64,000 bases of DNA from Blautia coccoides (GCF_034355335.1 NZ_CP136422.1:3320501-3384500), one strand, 5' to 3'; shown: positions 14,767-24,660, counted from the first letter of the stretch. The notes: generated by a model not told the origin, from the letters alone. Numbers and translations: made by a program.

Positions 14767-17700
14767 TTATCTTCGGTTCAGTCTGCGTCTCTTTCGCTCC
14801 AAAAATAATATCAGGCCAAGGGATATGGCGGTAAGGGGTGCCCAGAGCCATGTGCCGGAAGAGTCACCCGTCTTTACAGCATCCTTGTTGGTCTTTGGGG
14901 TTGTGCTTTTGCCGGAAGTATCCTTCTTACCTGTCTGTGATTTTTGGATTCTGAATTCTTTTTTATCTGAATCTGCAGCTTCATGGTTTTTATCCGCTTC
15001 CACCTGTACAGAAACTCTGTAAGTTCCTGCCTCTGATGGCGCTGAGGCGAGCACTTCCCATAAAGAACCGTTTTTCTTCTCCCAGGTGAAGCTTACCATC
15101 CCTGTACTTCCGGTGACAGTGATGTCCCTGTCTGACAGGGATACCGGTTTGCCATCATACGTTTTATTGAGGTCTTTGTTTATTGACACCGTAGTATCTG
15201 CTTTGCGGATCTTGAACGGAACCACCTCATCCAACCCTGTGTACTCGTCACTTTCTGCCACACTTGCCTTCATGTACCATGTACCTGCATCAGAAGGTGT
15301 GCCGGCAGTAAATGTGCCTGTCTCTGAATCACTGTAACTAAACTCTGCTGTTCCGTGTTCAGGCCTGCCGGACGGCTTGTTCACTTCCTCTCCGTAGGTC
15401 CAGTCTTTGATCGACGGTTTTTCTGTCCAGCGGTTCTGCCCTCTGGAGACAGCAATCTTCAGTAACCGTTCGACAAAGGACCCCTGTGCCTGATAACCTT
15501 CTATCGTTGTATAATCATAGTTCCTGTCATCTACGGACAGCCTGGCCGGATATCCTGAGTTATCGGCGCTGACCGTCTGGCTGCCGTCCACCCAGGCCCA
15601 GCCGCCTGGCAGTGTTACAGAAGAGAGTATGGCATCCTGTACGGCCTTCAGACTATCCGGTTCTGTGACTGCGGGAGCGGGTGCTTTATGAATTGTGAAT
15701 TCTTCCACTGCTTCCAGTGATTTATAATTTGCTGTCCCCGGCACAGATGCTTTTACGTACCAGGTGCCTGCTGTTTCCGGTCTTGTATCCGTAAAAGTGC
15801 TGTTTTTAGAATCACTATAGGTAAATCCAGGCATACCAAACAGGGCTTCACAGGATGGGGAACCGGCCGGCTCTCCGTAGGTCCAGTCTGTAATTGAAAG
15901 ATCCTTCGTCCATCTGTTATCCGCCTGTGAGATCACAAAGCATTTTGGTTCTGAGTATGCCTCTTTATAATCCTCATCTGCCTCCACATGGACAGTCACC
16001 CGGTAGGAGCCGGCTTCTGTCGGAAGAACAGAGTCAAGCGGTTCCCATGCAGAGCCGTTTGCTTTCTCCCACTGGTAAGTGACTGCCCCGGCACTTCCTG
16101 AAATGATCAGGTCACTGTCTGATAACGAGACCGGCATGCCGTCGTAAGGCTTGTTAAGGTCTTTTTCTATGGAAACAGAGGTATCTTTTTTCGGTGGCAG
16201 GTCAAGATTCAGAGTCACTGTCAATATCTCTTCGTTCATGTTATTTGTGCCGCAGCTGTATTCGTAGATGACCGGTATGCCGCGTTTATATCCGCTGAGG
16301 ATATTCCCAGTAAGGGTACCGCCGCTGAGTATGTGTATCCTGTCCGCCTGGATCCCCGGGAAGGCGTCCGTGATGTCGAAGGTTTTCCCGGCCGGTGCAA
16401 ATGATACCGTGGAAGACATGGGCCTGTATAAGGGATCTATTGCTGCATTTCCAAGGTTTAAATACGCAAAAGGCGTACCCGGACAGTCCAGTTCTTTCAA
16501 GTTCGGATTCTGTGTGACATCCAATCCGCTTAGACCCGTTCTGAAACAATATAACACCTTGAGATTCTTGTTCTGGCTGACATCCAGAGAGGTGATCTTT
16601 GTTTCGCCGCATTTCAGCTCCAGCAGCTCGGTATTTTTCCGCACATCCAGTTCCTGGATATCTGTTGCCCGGCAGAGCAGATATTTGAGTCCTATATTAT
16701 CCTTAAGATCCAGCGATGTAATATCCGTGTCATAGCAATCTAGATACATCAGCTTTGTCTGACCGCTGAGATCAAGGGTGGAAATGCTGGTACTGTAACA
16801 CCATAATTCTACCAACTTTGTGGTCCCGTTCAGATCCAGTTCCTGGATGGCTGTTTCGGAACAATAGATATATCCCAGGTTTGGATTATTGGTGAAATCC
16901 AACTGCCGGATAGGGGAATTCTTACAGTCTATGTATTGCAACGCAGGGTTGTTCTGGGTATTTACTTCCTGTAAATTTGTGCCATAGCAGTATAGCTGCG
17001 CCAGCTTTTGATTGCCGCTCAGGTCCAGATCGTCAATTCCCGTATTCTGGCAGTGGAGACGTTCTAATTCCGGGTTATTACGGACATTTAAACTGTTGAT
17101 GCCGGTATCGCCGCAGAACAGGCGCGTCAAGGCTTGGTTCCTGCTGACATCCAGATCGGAGACCCCAGATTCATCGCACAGTAAAAATTCCAGGTTTGGA
17201 AAGTGCCGGATGCCTGTCACATCTGTGATATCACTCCTCTGGGTGATATCGATCTCTTTCACCTTCTCTGCCTCGTTTTTGGATATATAGCCGTTAAGAT
17301 CCAGGTCGAATGACCTGACATATTCCCGGAAATTTGGATCAGGAAAGTTTGTACCATCAATTTCTATCCCTTCAGGGATCACTGTGACGATGGCTTCGCT
17401 TTTTATATCATTATCAAATGCGGATACTGCTATGACCTTTAGGGCGGCAGCCGTCTCATTAGAACCTACCGTCAGCAGACCATCAGGATCGATGAAAGTA
17501 TCAGGGGAGCTCTGATCCACCACAGACCAGTTCACGGAGGTATCGGCACCGCCTGTTGCTGACACATTGGCAGTGAACCGCTGTTGCTTGCCTGCTTCCA
17601 CAGAAGCTTTAGGCAGGTCAATGGTCAGACGCTTGATGGATGGCGGTTCCGGTTCTGCAATAGTCAGTGTACCTAGTTCAGTTAATGGTACGGCTTCATT

Positions 17701-18348
17701 GTTTACATCTCCATCTGTAGTCCATTTGATACTGTACGTGCCTGGCGGCAGAGTGTCCATATCAGTATAAGGAATGGACTGATTAATTAATCCCGACATA
17801 TACCCACAGGTACATATACTGAATTTTTCATCGTTTCCGTCGTAGATTCCAATCTTAAAGAATAAGCTATCTAAATTTACATCCCAACCGTATGGATAAA
17901 AATTAAAATAAATATCCTTACTGCTACCCAGAATATATGTAAGGTCCGTGGGGGGAGACATGGTAAGGACAGGCTGGGCTTTACGGACGAAGATGCTCTT
18001 GGAAAATTCAGAATACTCACCAGCAGACGTTTTAGTTAAAATTGTTATGCTATGAGTTCCAGTAGTCTGAAATCTATAGCCCTTTGGACTGAAAGGTATT
18101 TCAGAGCCACTGCTATTCAATTTCCAACTCAAAGAAACCACCGTACTACCTTTTATCATATCCGGCCCCCGAAACTGTACCTCCTCTCCAACCACCGGTT
18201 CCAGTGGCGACCACGTGAAGTCGTCCACCAATACGTCCGCCGGTCCTTCCGCACGCACCTCATACACCCCAACAGGTGCACAGGAAAAGACAAGCGCCAG
18301 TATTACCAAGAGACTGGCCAGCACCCTTACTTTTTTTCTTTTACTCAT
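14767..18348 (-). CDS. Large leucine-rich-repeat cell-wall surface protein
   Basis: 1193 residues. The signal peptide is at 1-33 (positive start, hydrophobic core, AEG cut region). Ig/PKD-like domains run to about 340. Next come about 13 leucine-rich repeats of 21 residues (340-660) of the form LDLSxNxxLxxLxC; almost every repeat has one Cys, giving a ladder of cysteines. MBG/Ig-like modules follow (690-1140), with two similar copies of a unit containing DLNK.YDG.PVSLSD and two containing WTYGE. The end is a wall anchor: VKTGDSSG, a hydrophobic helix and RKRRRLNRR. The sorting motif lacks the usual LP before xTG, so it may use a class of sortase other than SrtA. The start is set by GAAGGAGGCAATT. 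Probable role: adhesion or glycan contact; inference. Confidence 0.85.
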   Translation of the reverse strand: MSKRKKVRVLASLLVILALVFSCAPVGVYEVRAEGPADVLVDDFTWSPLEPVVGEEVQFRGPDMIKGSTVVSLSWKLNSSGSEIPFSPKGYRFQTTGTHSITILTKTSAGEYSEFSKSIFVRKAQPVLTMSPPTDLTYILGSSKDIYFNFYPYGWDVNLDSLFFKIGIYDGNDEKFSICTCGYMSGLINQSIPYTDMDTLPPGTYSIKWTTDGDVNNEAVPLTELGTLTIAEPEPPSIKRLTIDLPKASVEAGKQQRFTANVSATGGADTSVNWSVVDQSSPDTFIDPDGLLTVGSNETAAALKVIAVSAFDNDIKSEAIVTVIPEGIEIDGTNFPDPNFREYVRSFDLDLNGYISKNEAEKVKEIDITQRSDITDVTGIRHFPNLEFLLCDESGVSDLDVSRNQALTRLFCGDTGINSLNVRNNPELERLHCQNTGIDDLDLSGNQKLAQLYCYGTNLQEVNTQNNPALQYIDCKNSPIRQLDFTNNPNLGYIYCSETAIQELDLNGTTKLVELWCYSTSISTLDLSGQTKLMYLDCYDTDITSLDLKDNIGLKYLLCRATDIQELDVRKNTELLELKCGETKITSLDVSQNKNLKVLYCFRTGLSGLDVTQNPNLKELDCPGTPFAYLNLGNAAIDPLYRPMSSTVSFAPAGKTFDITDAFPGIQADRIHILSGGTLTGNILSGYKRGIPVIYEYSCGTNNMNEEILTVTLNLDLPPKKDTSVSIEKDLNKPYDGMPVSLSDSDLIISGSAGAVTYQWEKANGSAWEPLDSVLPTEAGSYRVTVHVEADEDYKEAYSEPKCFVISQADNRWTKDLSITDWTYGEPAGSPSCEALFGMPGFTYSDSKNSTFTDTRPETAGTWYVKASVPGTANYKSLEAVEEFTIHKAPAPAVTEPDSLKAVQDAILSSVTLPGGWAWVDGSQTVSADNSGYPARLSVDDRNYDYTTIEGYQAQGSFVERLLKIAVSRGQNRWTEKPSIKDWTYGEEVNKPSGRPEHGTAEFSYSDSETGTFTAGTPSDAGTWYMKASVAESDEYTGLDEVVPFKIRKADTTVSINKDLNKTYDGKPVSLSDRDITVTGSTGMVSFTWEKKNGSLWEVLASAPSEAGTYRVSVQVEADKNHEAADSDKKEFRIQKSQTGKKDTSGKSTTPKTNKDAVKTGDSSGTWLWAPLTAISLGLILFLERKRRRLNRR

Positions 18349-18478
18349 AATTGCCTCCTTCTGGCCGGATGGGACTGCTCCGGCATTTGTTAAACCATGA
18401 ACAGAGATGAACGTTCTGTCACCTTACCCGCACCATATTATTATTTCACCGCAGCTGTTCAGTACCTTCACAGTTACA

Positions 18479-18523
18479 TGCAAAAATCCATTTAAAATCG
18501 CCTTCGGCGATGGGATTTTTGCA
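18479..18523. repeat. Nested inverted repeat in the wall-protein/regulator gap
   Basis: TGCAAAAATCC pairs with GGATTTTTGCA, enclosing an inner hairpin ATCGCC-TTC-GGCGAT. It lies in the 280-base divergent gap between the wall-protein gene and the LuxR gene. It is not followed by a clear U tract, so an operator or RNA structure is as likely as a terminator. Confidence 0.5.
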
Positions 18524-18628
18524 CCCTTGAATCATTTTCTTACGGTCTGTGCAGCAAATGCGCAGACCTGCTGAATAGTTACGAAACAGACACTATTTGG
18601 ATTATAAACGACAGGAGGAAACTTCTTC

Positions 18629-21157
18629 ATGGATTTTAGCGGAGAAAAATACAGCCCCGGGTCATTGCCGGAGATATGTGCCCCACGGAATGAACTGCTC
18701 AGGAAGCTGGATCACAGGAGCAGGGAACGGCTGCTCTATATACAGGCGCCGGCCGGATACGGCAAAACAGTGGTGACGAATCTATGGCTGCAAAGGAGCG
18801 GCCTCCGCCATCTTTGGATCACGCTGGATGAGTATGACAATGATCCGGAGCTGTTTTATCGGCTGCTCTGTTCTGCTGTCATATATACGCAGGAGGGGAA
18901 GCATAATCCTGCTGGTTTCGACAGGACCGGGATGTTCGCCAGCTCTCCGGTGGAACACGCCATGCTTTTGACAGCCCAGGTCACATCCCCGGGGCAGCCG
19001 GTCTATCTTGTGCTGGATGATCTCCACTGCATCATGCAGGAGGATATCCTCCAGTCCCTCCCCAGCTTTATCCGCAGGCTTCCTGCGGATTACCATTTTA
19101 TCATGCTCAGCCGCACTGCCATGCCCCGGAAGCTCCAGGAGCTTTTTGAAGGCCGCTGCCAGCCTCTTAGTGAGACGGATCTGGCTTTTTCTGAGAAGGA
19201 GATCCAGGAGCTGTTCCGTCTTGCAGGGCACGCCCTGTCTCCGACAAAAGCCGGTTCCATCATGGAAAAGACAGGCGGATGGGCCATTGCGGTGAGCACC
19301 CTTGCTGCAAGTGAGGACCTCCCGGATCTTACAAGAGAGAACGGAAACGCCCTGCACCAATATATGGAAAGACAGATCTGGAGCGGACTTTCCCCAAAAG
19401 ATAAGAACATGCTGCGGAAAGTCAGTGTTGTCAATGACTTTAGCGCAGAACTGTTCGGAAAGCTGACTTCTGTAAAAAATCCGGAGGCAGTGGTCAGAGG
19501 GCTTTTGCAGAAGAATGTATTCCTGAGCAGGATCGGGGAGGACCTGTACAGGTTCCACGCCCTGTTCCTGGAATTTCTGCGGGACCGGCAGAAGGAAGCC
19601 CGGATGGACCCGAAGAAATTATACAAGATTGCTGCCCAGCATTACAGTGAAAAGGGGGAACTGTACATAGCGCGGCACTATGCCATATTGGGGGACAATC
19701 TTAAATTCCTCGCCTGGCAGATCTATGGGGAATCCCAGTATACAGGTTTTTCCAATAACCGTTCCATCAGCGCCTATGTAAGCGGAGTTGGTTCCTATAT
19801 TGATATGCTCTCCACAGAAGCCTATGGGAAATATCCTTATCTTAACATTTCAGCTGTATGGTACCACTATCTGACAGGGAACGTGCTGAAGATGACAGAG
19901 GCGCTGGACAGGCTTTATGCCAGCCTGAAACGCATTGCCATTCTGCATCCGGAATTTCTGGAGCTTACCATCCTTGTGTGTACGCTGGACCCAAGAAAGA
20001 AATTCATGGAGATGATGCAGCAGTTTGACAGGCTCCCGCCTGTCAGGATACGCCACGGGGAACAGCAGGGCGCTTCCATCACGGTCAATATGCCCTTTGC
20101 CCACAGGTGCCTGCGGGATTATTCGGAGTTCTCTCTGTATGAAGATTTTGACGTGAAGCTGGAGGCCACAGCCGGGCTGCTCCTCAAGAAATATTTTAAG
20201 ATCGCCATGCTTTTGATCAAGGCGGGATTTGCCTATGAGCGAAATCAGTGGAAGGAGGCGGCGGCTTACTGTGATCAGGCAGATCTGGAGGTGGATGAAG
20301 AGACCTCAGATGAGGTGTTGTTCACTGCCATGGTACACAGATGGGCAGTCCATACCGCCATGGGCAGGGATGCAGAGAGCCGGGAAGCGGGACAGAGGAT
20401 CGAGCAGATGCTGGCAGAAAAGGATGCCCTTTATCTGATGCCCAATTATAAGGCCCTGAAGACGGAGACTGCTTTGAGGGAGGGGAGCCGGCAGGCGGCA
20501 GAGGAATGGCTGGAAGAATATTTTGTCCATCCGGAAGAACATCTGATGCTGTACCGCACTTATCAGTATCTGACGACCATACAGGCATTGATAGCCCTGG
20601 ACCGATTGGAGGAGGCAGAAAAACTGTGCCGGAGGCTCAGGAAGATGGCGGAGGATTTCAGCCGGGAGACCGACATGGCAGAGGCGGACGTCCTGTTGTC
20701 TGTCTGCTTATACAGAAATGCCTGTATGGAAGAGGCGGTAGAGACCATGCTGCGCGCCATAGAACTGCTGTATCCCTACAGGTTTATCCGGCCATTCTCC
20801 ATTTTGGGATCGGCAGTCGTGCCAATATTAAAAAAATGCCTGACGAAAGTGGAATGCCGTCAGGATGTCTGCAGCTATGACAGGCGCTATGTGAATGAGA
20901 TCTATATTGCAGCCAGGGAACAGGCGGGGCACAAGGCAGGGCTTCCTGCGCCGGAGCTGCCCTTGAAGAAGCTGTCAAAGCAGCAGAAACGGATGATCGA
21001 ATATCTGTCCAGGGGATATACAAATGGGGATATTGCCAGCGAGACAGGATTGTCGGTGCGGACCGTCAAGACGCACCTGTTTCTAGCCTATGAGAAGCTG
21101 GGCGTATCCAGCGCGCCGGAGGCGGTGTCAAAGGCACGTGAGATGGGTCTTATATGA
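18629..21157 (+). CDS. MalT-like LuxR-family ATP-dependent transcriptional regulator
   Basis: 842 residues in the STAND/MalT layout. The N-terminal P-loop is QAPAGYGKTVVTN and the Walker B-like strand is VYLVLDDLH. A long helical repeat region occupies 330-770, and a C-terminal LuxR helix-turn-helix is visible as LSKQQKRMIEYLSRGYTNGD and VRTVKTHLFLAYEKLG. Such proteins bind ATP and an inducer, oligomerise and activate transcription. The start follows CAGGAGGAAACTTCTTC. It is divergent from the LRR wall-protein gene, with 280 bases between, so control of that surface gene is the natural hypothesis. Confidence 0.88.
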   Translation: MDFSGEKYSPGSLPEICAPRNELLRKLDHRSRERLLYIQAPAGYGKTVVTNLWLQRSGLRHLWITLDEYDNDPELFYRLLCSAVIYTQEGKHNPAGFDRTGMFASSPVEHAMLLTAQVTSPGQPVYLVLDDLHCIMQEDILQSLPSFIRRLPADYHFIMLSRTAMPRKLQELFEGRCQPLSETDLAFSEKEIQELFRLAGHALSPTKAGSIMEKTGGWAIAVSTLAASEDLPDLTRENGNALHQYMERQIWSGLSPKDKNMLRKVSVVNDFSAELFGKLTSVKNPEAVVRGLLQKNVFLSRIGEDLYRFHALFLEFLRDRQKEARMDPKKLYKIAAQHYSEKGELYIARHYAILGDNLKFLAWQIYGESQYTGFSNNRSISAYVSGVGSYIDMLSTEAYGKYPYLNISAVWYHYLTGNVLKMTEALDRLYASLKRIAILHPEFLELTILVCTLDPRKKFMEMMQQFDRLPPVRIRHGEQQGASITVNMPFAHRCLRDYSEFSLYEDFDVKLEATAGLLLKKYFKIAMLLIKAGFAYERNQWKEAAAYCDQADLEVDEETSDEVLFTAMVHRWAVHTAMGRDAESREAGQRIEQMLAEKDALYLMPNYKALKTETALREGSRQAAEEWLEEYFVHPEEHLMLYRTYQYLTTIQALIALDRLEEAEKLCRRLRKMAEDFSRETDMAEADVLLSVCLYRNACMEEAVETMLRAIELLYPYRFIRPFSILGSAVVPILKKCLTKVECRQDVCSYDRRYVNEIYIAAREQAGHKAGLPAPELPLKKLSKQQKRMIEYLSRGYTNGDIASETGLSVRTVKTHLFLAYEKLGVSSAPEAVSKAREMGLI

Positions 21158-21288
21158 TGTAAAAACATCGAAATCGACCTTTAGAGACACTGCCGGCATT
21201 AATATGCTTAGTTCATAGAGCAATATGTGTCTTTTTGATCCACCTACTTTTCCTCTACTTACCGAAAGCCAAACAACTTTATAAATAG

Positions 21289-21332
21289 CTGCCAGCACTC
21301 TTTCTCATACAGAGTTGCTGGCAGTATTTTTA
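21289..21332 (+). terminator. Terminator after the LuxR-family regulator
   Basis: CTGCCAGCA-CTCT pairs with AGAG-TTGCTGGCAG and is followed by TATTTTTAT on the plus strand, 130 bases after the stop codon. Confidence 0.7.
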
Positions 21333-21435
21333 TCCGCTATATTACTTTAGGTGCAATAATATATGTTTGGATTAAAGTTAATCTATTGCACATTCTATTT
21401 CTATAGATAATTCTGCTGAAAGTGAGCCATTAGTA

Positions 21436-22008
21436 TTACGACCTGGAATTTATCTGTATTTCTGATATAAACCACTTTTCAAACAAGTGTCTGATTATAT
21501 CTAACATTTGTTCTTCTGACATATTTTCAGGATTTTCAATCCATTTTCCCAGAGCAGAAAAAACTCCTGAAAGGTAAATTGTCATAACATAATTCATTCT
21601 CATATCGCTTTCATCTAGTTTATAAAGCTTTGTGAACATCGGAAAAATTTCATTCTTTATACTTTCTATAAAATGAGTTCGATGCTCTTCTGAAATTAAA
21701 ACTGTCAGTTCCATCTTATGTTTGTGGTAGACATCAAGGAACACTTTATAAAATGTATTATCAAATGCACCATCAATAACATGAAGTCTAATATTTTTAA
21801 GAATCTCAGAAATCATTTGTCTTTCCAAGTAATCATTTACATCTATAACATCAATGAAATATCTATAAAAAGTGGTTCTGTTATATCCTGCTAAATCTGT
21901 TATATTCTTAATTGTAAATTTTTTGCCGCCGCTGCCATACGAAAGTTTGCAATAGGCCTGTACAAAAGCCTCTCTCGTAGCATCAGTTATCTCTGGTTGT
22001 TTATTCAT
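21436..22008 (-). CDS. TetR/AcrR-family repressor
   Basis: 190 residues. The N-terminal helix-turn-helix FTIKNITDLAGYNRTTFYRYF is typical of TetR proteins (shown in part: AGYNRTTFYRYF). The C-terminus carries the variable ligand domain. It is divergent from an HXXEE membrane protein, and the shared gap holds two copies of a nine-base site in opposite orientation, so it probably represses both genes. Ribosome site TAGGAGATAGTT. Confidence 0.85.
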   Translation of the reverse strand: MNKQPEITDATREAFVQAYCKLSYGSGGKKFTIKNITDLAGYNRTTFYRYFIDVIDVNDYLERQMISEILKNIRLHVIDGAFDNTFYKVFLDVYHKHKMELTVLISEEHRTHFIESIKNEIFPMFTKLYKLDESDMRMNYVMTIYLSGVFSALGKWIENPENMSEEQMLDIIRHLFEKWFISEIQINSRS

Positions 22009-22022
22009 AACTATCTCCTATC

Positions 22023-22097
22023 ATGCGACATTTCTGAAATTCTGTGTCTTGATGAATACCTTTTTAATATTTTATAATAATACAACAGATGTCGCAT
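22023..22097. promoter_or_regulatory. Paired inverted nine-base sites in the tetR/HXXEE divergent region
   Basis: ATGCGACAT (22023-22031) and its exact reverse complement ATGTCGCAT (22089-22097) lie 57 bases apart, each close to the start of one divergent gene. The layout suggests one operator per promoter for the TetR repressor. Confidence 0.5.
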
Positions 22098-22120
22098 TTT
22101 ATCAACGGGAGGATACTTAT

Positions 22121-22780
22121 ATGGATAAAAGTTTATTTCAAAAATGGTGCTCTAGGTGGTGGTTATATTTTGTTTATGCCCTTGGGATTGTTATGGTTAT
22201 CGCTTTATTTGTATTCTGGGACACTTTTTCAATACAGCAACGACTCATGTGTAGCTTAGCAATACTGATTCCTGTACATGTTTTTGAAGAAAACACATAC
22301 CCCGGAGGCTTTTTTTACCAGATGAATACTATTTTACGTTCACCTATGCCGCTTCGCTATCCAATGAGTACAGTTCAAGATATGTTTACAAATACAATGG
22401 CGGTTTTGCTTACGATTGTATTAACATTCATAGATACTACTAATGGTATGGTTCTTATCGTCTGTTTCTTCGGCTTCGGTGAAGCGCTGATCCATACTGT
22501 TATGGGAATCGTGATGTACAAAAAGTTTAAGTGCAAAGGCAAAAAGACAATCTATGGCCCTGGAAGCATCACTGCTTATTTCACTCTTTTACCTCTTAGT
22601 ATATACGCAATTTTATGGATGAAAGACATTCCGCTTACTACATCAGATTACATAACTGGACTTGGAATCCTGATTTTCATCATTGTGGGTTTAATTCGTA
22701 TTCCACAGGTGATCTCCAAAAAAATAAAGAGTCCAAAGTTCGAGTTTGAACACGCAGAATACTTCCGTAAATTCTTATAA
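22121..22780 (+). CDS. HXXEE-family integral membrane protein
   Basis: 219 residues with five to six hydrophobic helices. The family signature H-x-x-E-E is visible in PVHVFEENTYPGGF, with a second conserved Glu in GFGEALIHT. The function of the family is unknown. The ATG at 22121 is chosen for GGGAGGATACTT upstream; a longer frame begins in the operator region. Probably controlled by the divergent TetR protein. Confidence 0.75.
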   Translation: MDKSLFQKWCSRWWLYFVYALGIVMVIALFVFWDTFSIQQRLMCSLAILIPVHVFEENTYPGGFFYQMNTILRSPMPLRYPMSTVQDMFTNTMAVLLTIVLTFIDTTNGMVLIVCFFGFGEALIHTVMGIVMYKKFKCKGKKTIYGPGSITAYFTLLPLSIYAILWMKDIPLTTSDYITGLGILIFIIVGLIRIPQVISKKIKSPKFEFEHAEYFRKFL

Positions 22781-22805
22781 AAAGATGCTTCACAGAAACT
22801 TTTAT

Positions 22806-22845
22806 CAAAAACACAATCCGTAATTTAGAAGGTTGTGTTTTTGAT
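22806..22845 (+). terminator. Terminator after the HXXEE gene
   Basis: TCAAAAACACAA pairs with TTGTGTTTTTGA, a 12-bp perfect stem ending in T-rich sequence, 26 bases after the stop. Confidence 0.7.
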
Positions 22846-22911
22846 TTCTTTCACAAATTCAGAGTTGCCAAATATATAGTCTACCCTTTCGGCTTCTCCA
22901 GAACATGGGGA

Positions 22912-23016
22912 TTATCTGTCACAGTATACAATTTTTGCCCCATCAGCATGTCCAAACATTCCAATTACTTTCGCGTCAGGATCAGTCATAATCAAGCTTT
23001 CCCATAAGCTGGGAGT
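22912..23016 (-). pseudogene. Unidentified 3' gene fragment
   Basis: A short minus-strand frame reads TPSLWESLIMTDPDAKVIGM then FGHADGAKIVYCDR and a stop. It looks like real protein sequence but is too short to be a gene and has no ribosome site before the internal ATG. Probably the tail of a decayed gene; family not recognised. Confidence 0.3.
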
Positions 23017-23039
23017 TTACACTCTTAGAGCTATGCTTA

Positions 23040-23498
23040 TCAGATACGTTCCGCATATATTTCCGCATTGATATGCCATTCACCGGTATCTGTAACAGTA
23101 ACATTCTGCCAATGAAATTTTTCATCATCAATACTGGTAAAAACCCACTTTCTATTCTCATCACCGGTATATGTAAGGACTATCATTTCATTTTGTTTTC
23201 TTGCTTCAAGCCGTATTATTTTTCCTGTATAACCATAAGCGATATCCCAAGCGTGAGTAGCAGGATTGAAGATACGAAGTGATGTTCCGTATTCATAATC
23301 AGGCAGGATAATAACGTCTTGTATTGCCATCCCTTCAAGAACCCATGAAAAATGCCATTCGCCTTTGATCAGGCGGGAATTGTCACTCTCAACATATTTG
23401 ATTTGCCAACTGCCGATCAGTTTTCCAAAATAATTAAACTCTTCAGGCAGAGCCGTATTTTTTCTTTCGCTCTTTAGAGCCTCAAAAAAATCTCGCAT
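23040..23498 (-). CDS. DUF1579-like lipocalin-fold hypothetical protein
   Basis: 152 residues rich in beta strands, with GSWQIKYVE near the start and GEWHFSWVLEGMAIQD, the layout of small barrel proteins related to DUF1579. No catalytic motif is clear. The start is supported by AAAGGGGGAATCGGTAT. It is monocistronic. The 340 bases between this gene and the nitroreductase (23499-23838) hold no gene I can support. Confidence 0.55.
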   Translation of the reverse strand: MRDFFEALKSERKNTALPEEFNYFGKLIGSWQIKYVESDNSRLIKGEWHFSWVLEGMAIQDVIILPDYEYGTSLRIFNPATHAWDIAYGYTGKIIRLEARKQNEMIVLTYTGDENRKWVFTSIDDEKFHWQNVTVTDTGEWHINAEIYAERI

Positions 23499-23838
23499 AT
23501 ACCGATTCCCCCTTTAAATACAAAGTATAAATTCAGATTTTTCTCTCGGATAGACTGCAATTTATGTATCTCCCGATAAATAAAAGCTCTAATCCGACAG
23601 GCGGTTCCAGATATACTTCTTTGCTGTCTCGCATTTTCTTTGTTTAAATGCATTTGGATAACCCATACGGGATTCGGTTTAGATAGTTCCGGATGGAATA
23701 TGTTTCTTATGATATAACTTTACCAAATGCGGCAGACAAAACAGATCGAGCGCACCAACCATACAGGGATAAGCGACCTTGGTTGTAGGCCATATCCGCC
23801 TCTTCCCTAAACATTTCCCTCTAGAGTGTGTTGACATT

Positions 23839-24660
23839 CTACCACTTATCATAATGAACCTTTGCCGTTTCCCATCGGGGATACAATTCCTTTTCCTCAT
23901 CCGGCCAACCAAATGCAATCGCGGAAATGGGTTCCAGCTTGCCAGGGAGTGCTAATCTCTCAACGAGCAGCTTTCGCCAATCAGAACTCGGCACTACCCC
24001 ACACCAAACTCCTCCAAGACCCAAACCGTGAATACAAAGTAGTATGTTCTGTGCAGCAGCGGCACAATCTGCATACAGGAATTCTTTGATCCCCTCCCTG
24101 TTTTTATCACCGCAAACTATAATTGCTCCTGCGCAGGACTCCAACATAGCCGCATTTGAATTATGCTGGGCCAGCACGGATAGCACACATCTGTCTCTTA
24201 TCACAATAAAATGGTATGGGCGCTTATTCTTTGCCGTAGGAGCACACATGCCCGCATAAAGAATGGCGGATACCATATCCTCGCTGACCGGTTTGGCAGT
24301 AAATTTTCGTATGCTTTGCCGTGTTTTTATGGCGGTGAGCACATCCAGATCACACTTGACATCGGCAATCTCAGCATCCTCCGCAACAGCTTCCAAATCT
24401 TCTGAGAACATCGTAATATTCGCAGTCATTTCCTGCCCGTCAAACCCTATGGACTTTTGCATGGCTTTGTCTAAAACCATAACAAATTTCCCGTTGCCGC
24501 GGGAGAGCAATTTACTTCGGTACTCGATGCCATTGATCGTACCGCTTACATAAACGGTTCCCCTGGATTTACGAAATACTTCTTTTGCATTGAACGGGAT
24601 TTCAACGATAGTCAGTCTGCCTGAACCGTCCTTTTTGATCAGCGTATCAAATCGTTCCAT
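23839..24660 (-). CDS. DUF1905-nitroreductase fusion protein
   Basis: 273 residues. The first 95 form a DUF1905 barrel (RGTVYVSGTINGIEYRS). The rest is an FMN nitroreductase: TRQSIRKFTAKPVSEDMVSA at its start, then GMCAPTAKNKRPYHFIVI and GLGGVWCGVVP. Enzymes of this group reduce nitro, quinone or flavin substrates with NAD(P)H. It lies 27 bases after a DJ-1-like gene and shares its promoter. Ribosome site GGAGGAGTGAA. Confidence 0.85.
   Translation of the reverse strand: MERFDTLIKKDGSGRLTIVEIPFNAKEVFRKSRGTVYVSGTINGIEYRSKLLSRGNGKFVMVLDKAMQKSIGFDGQEMTANITMFSEDLEAVAEDAEIADVKCDLDVLTAIKTRQSIRKFTAKPVSEDMVSAILYAGMCAPTAKNKRPYHFIVIRDRCVLSVLAQHNSNAAMLESCAGAIIVCGDKNREGIKEFLYADCAAAAQNILLCIHGLGLGGVWCGVVPSSDWRKLLVERLALPGKLEPISAIAFGWPDEEKELYPRWETAKVHYDKW

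Noticed and set aside
18782..20104. Minus-strand ORFs opposite the MalT-like gene
   Set aside because: The plus-strand gene is unambiguous, and these have shadow composition.
23679..23918. 79-codon minus-strand ORF beyond the nitroreductase
   Set aside because: It overlaps the end of the nitroreductase in another frame, and its composition looks random.
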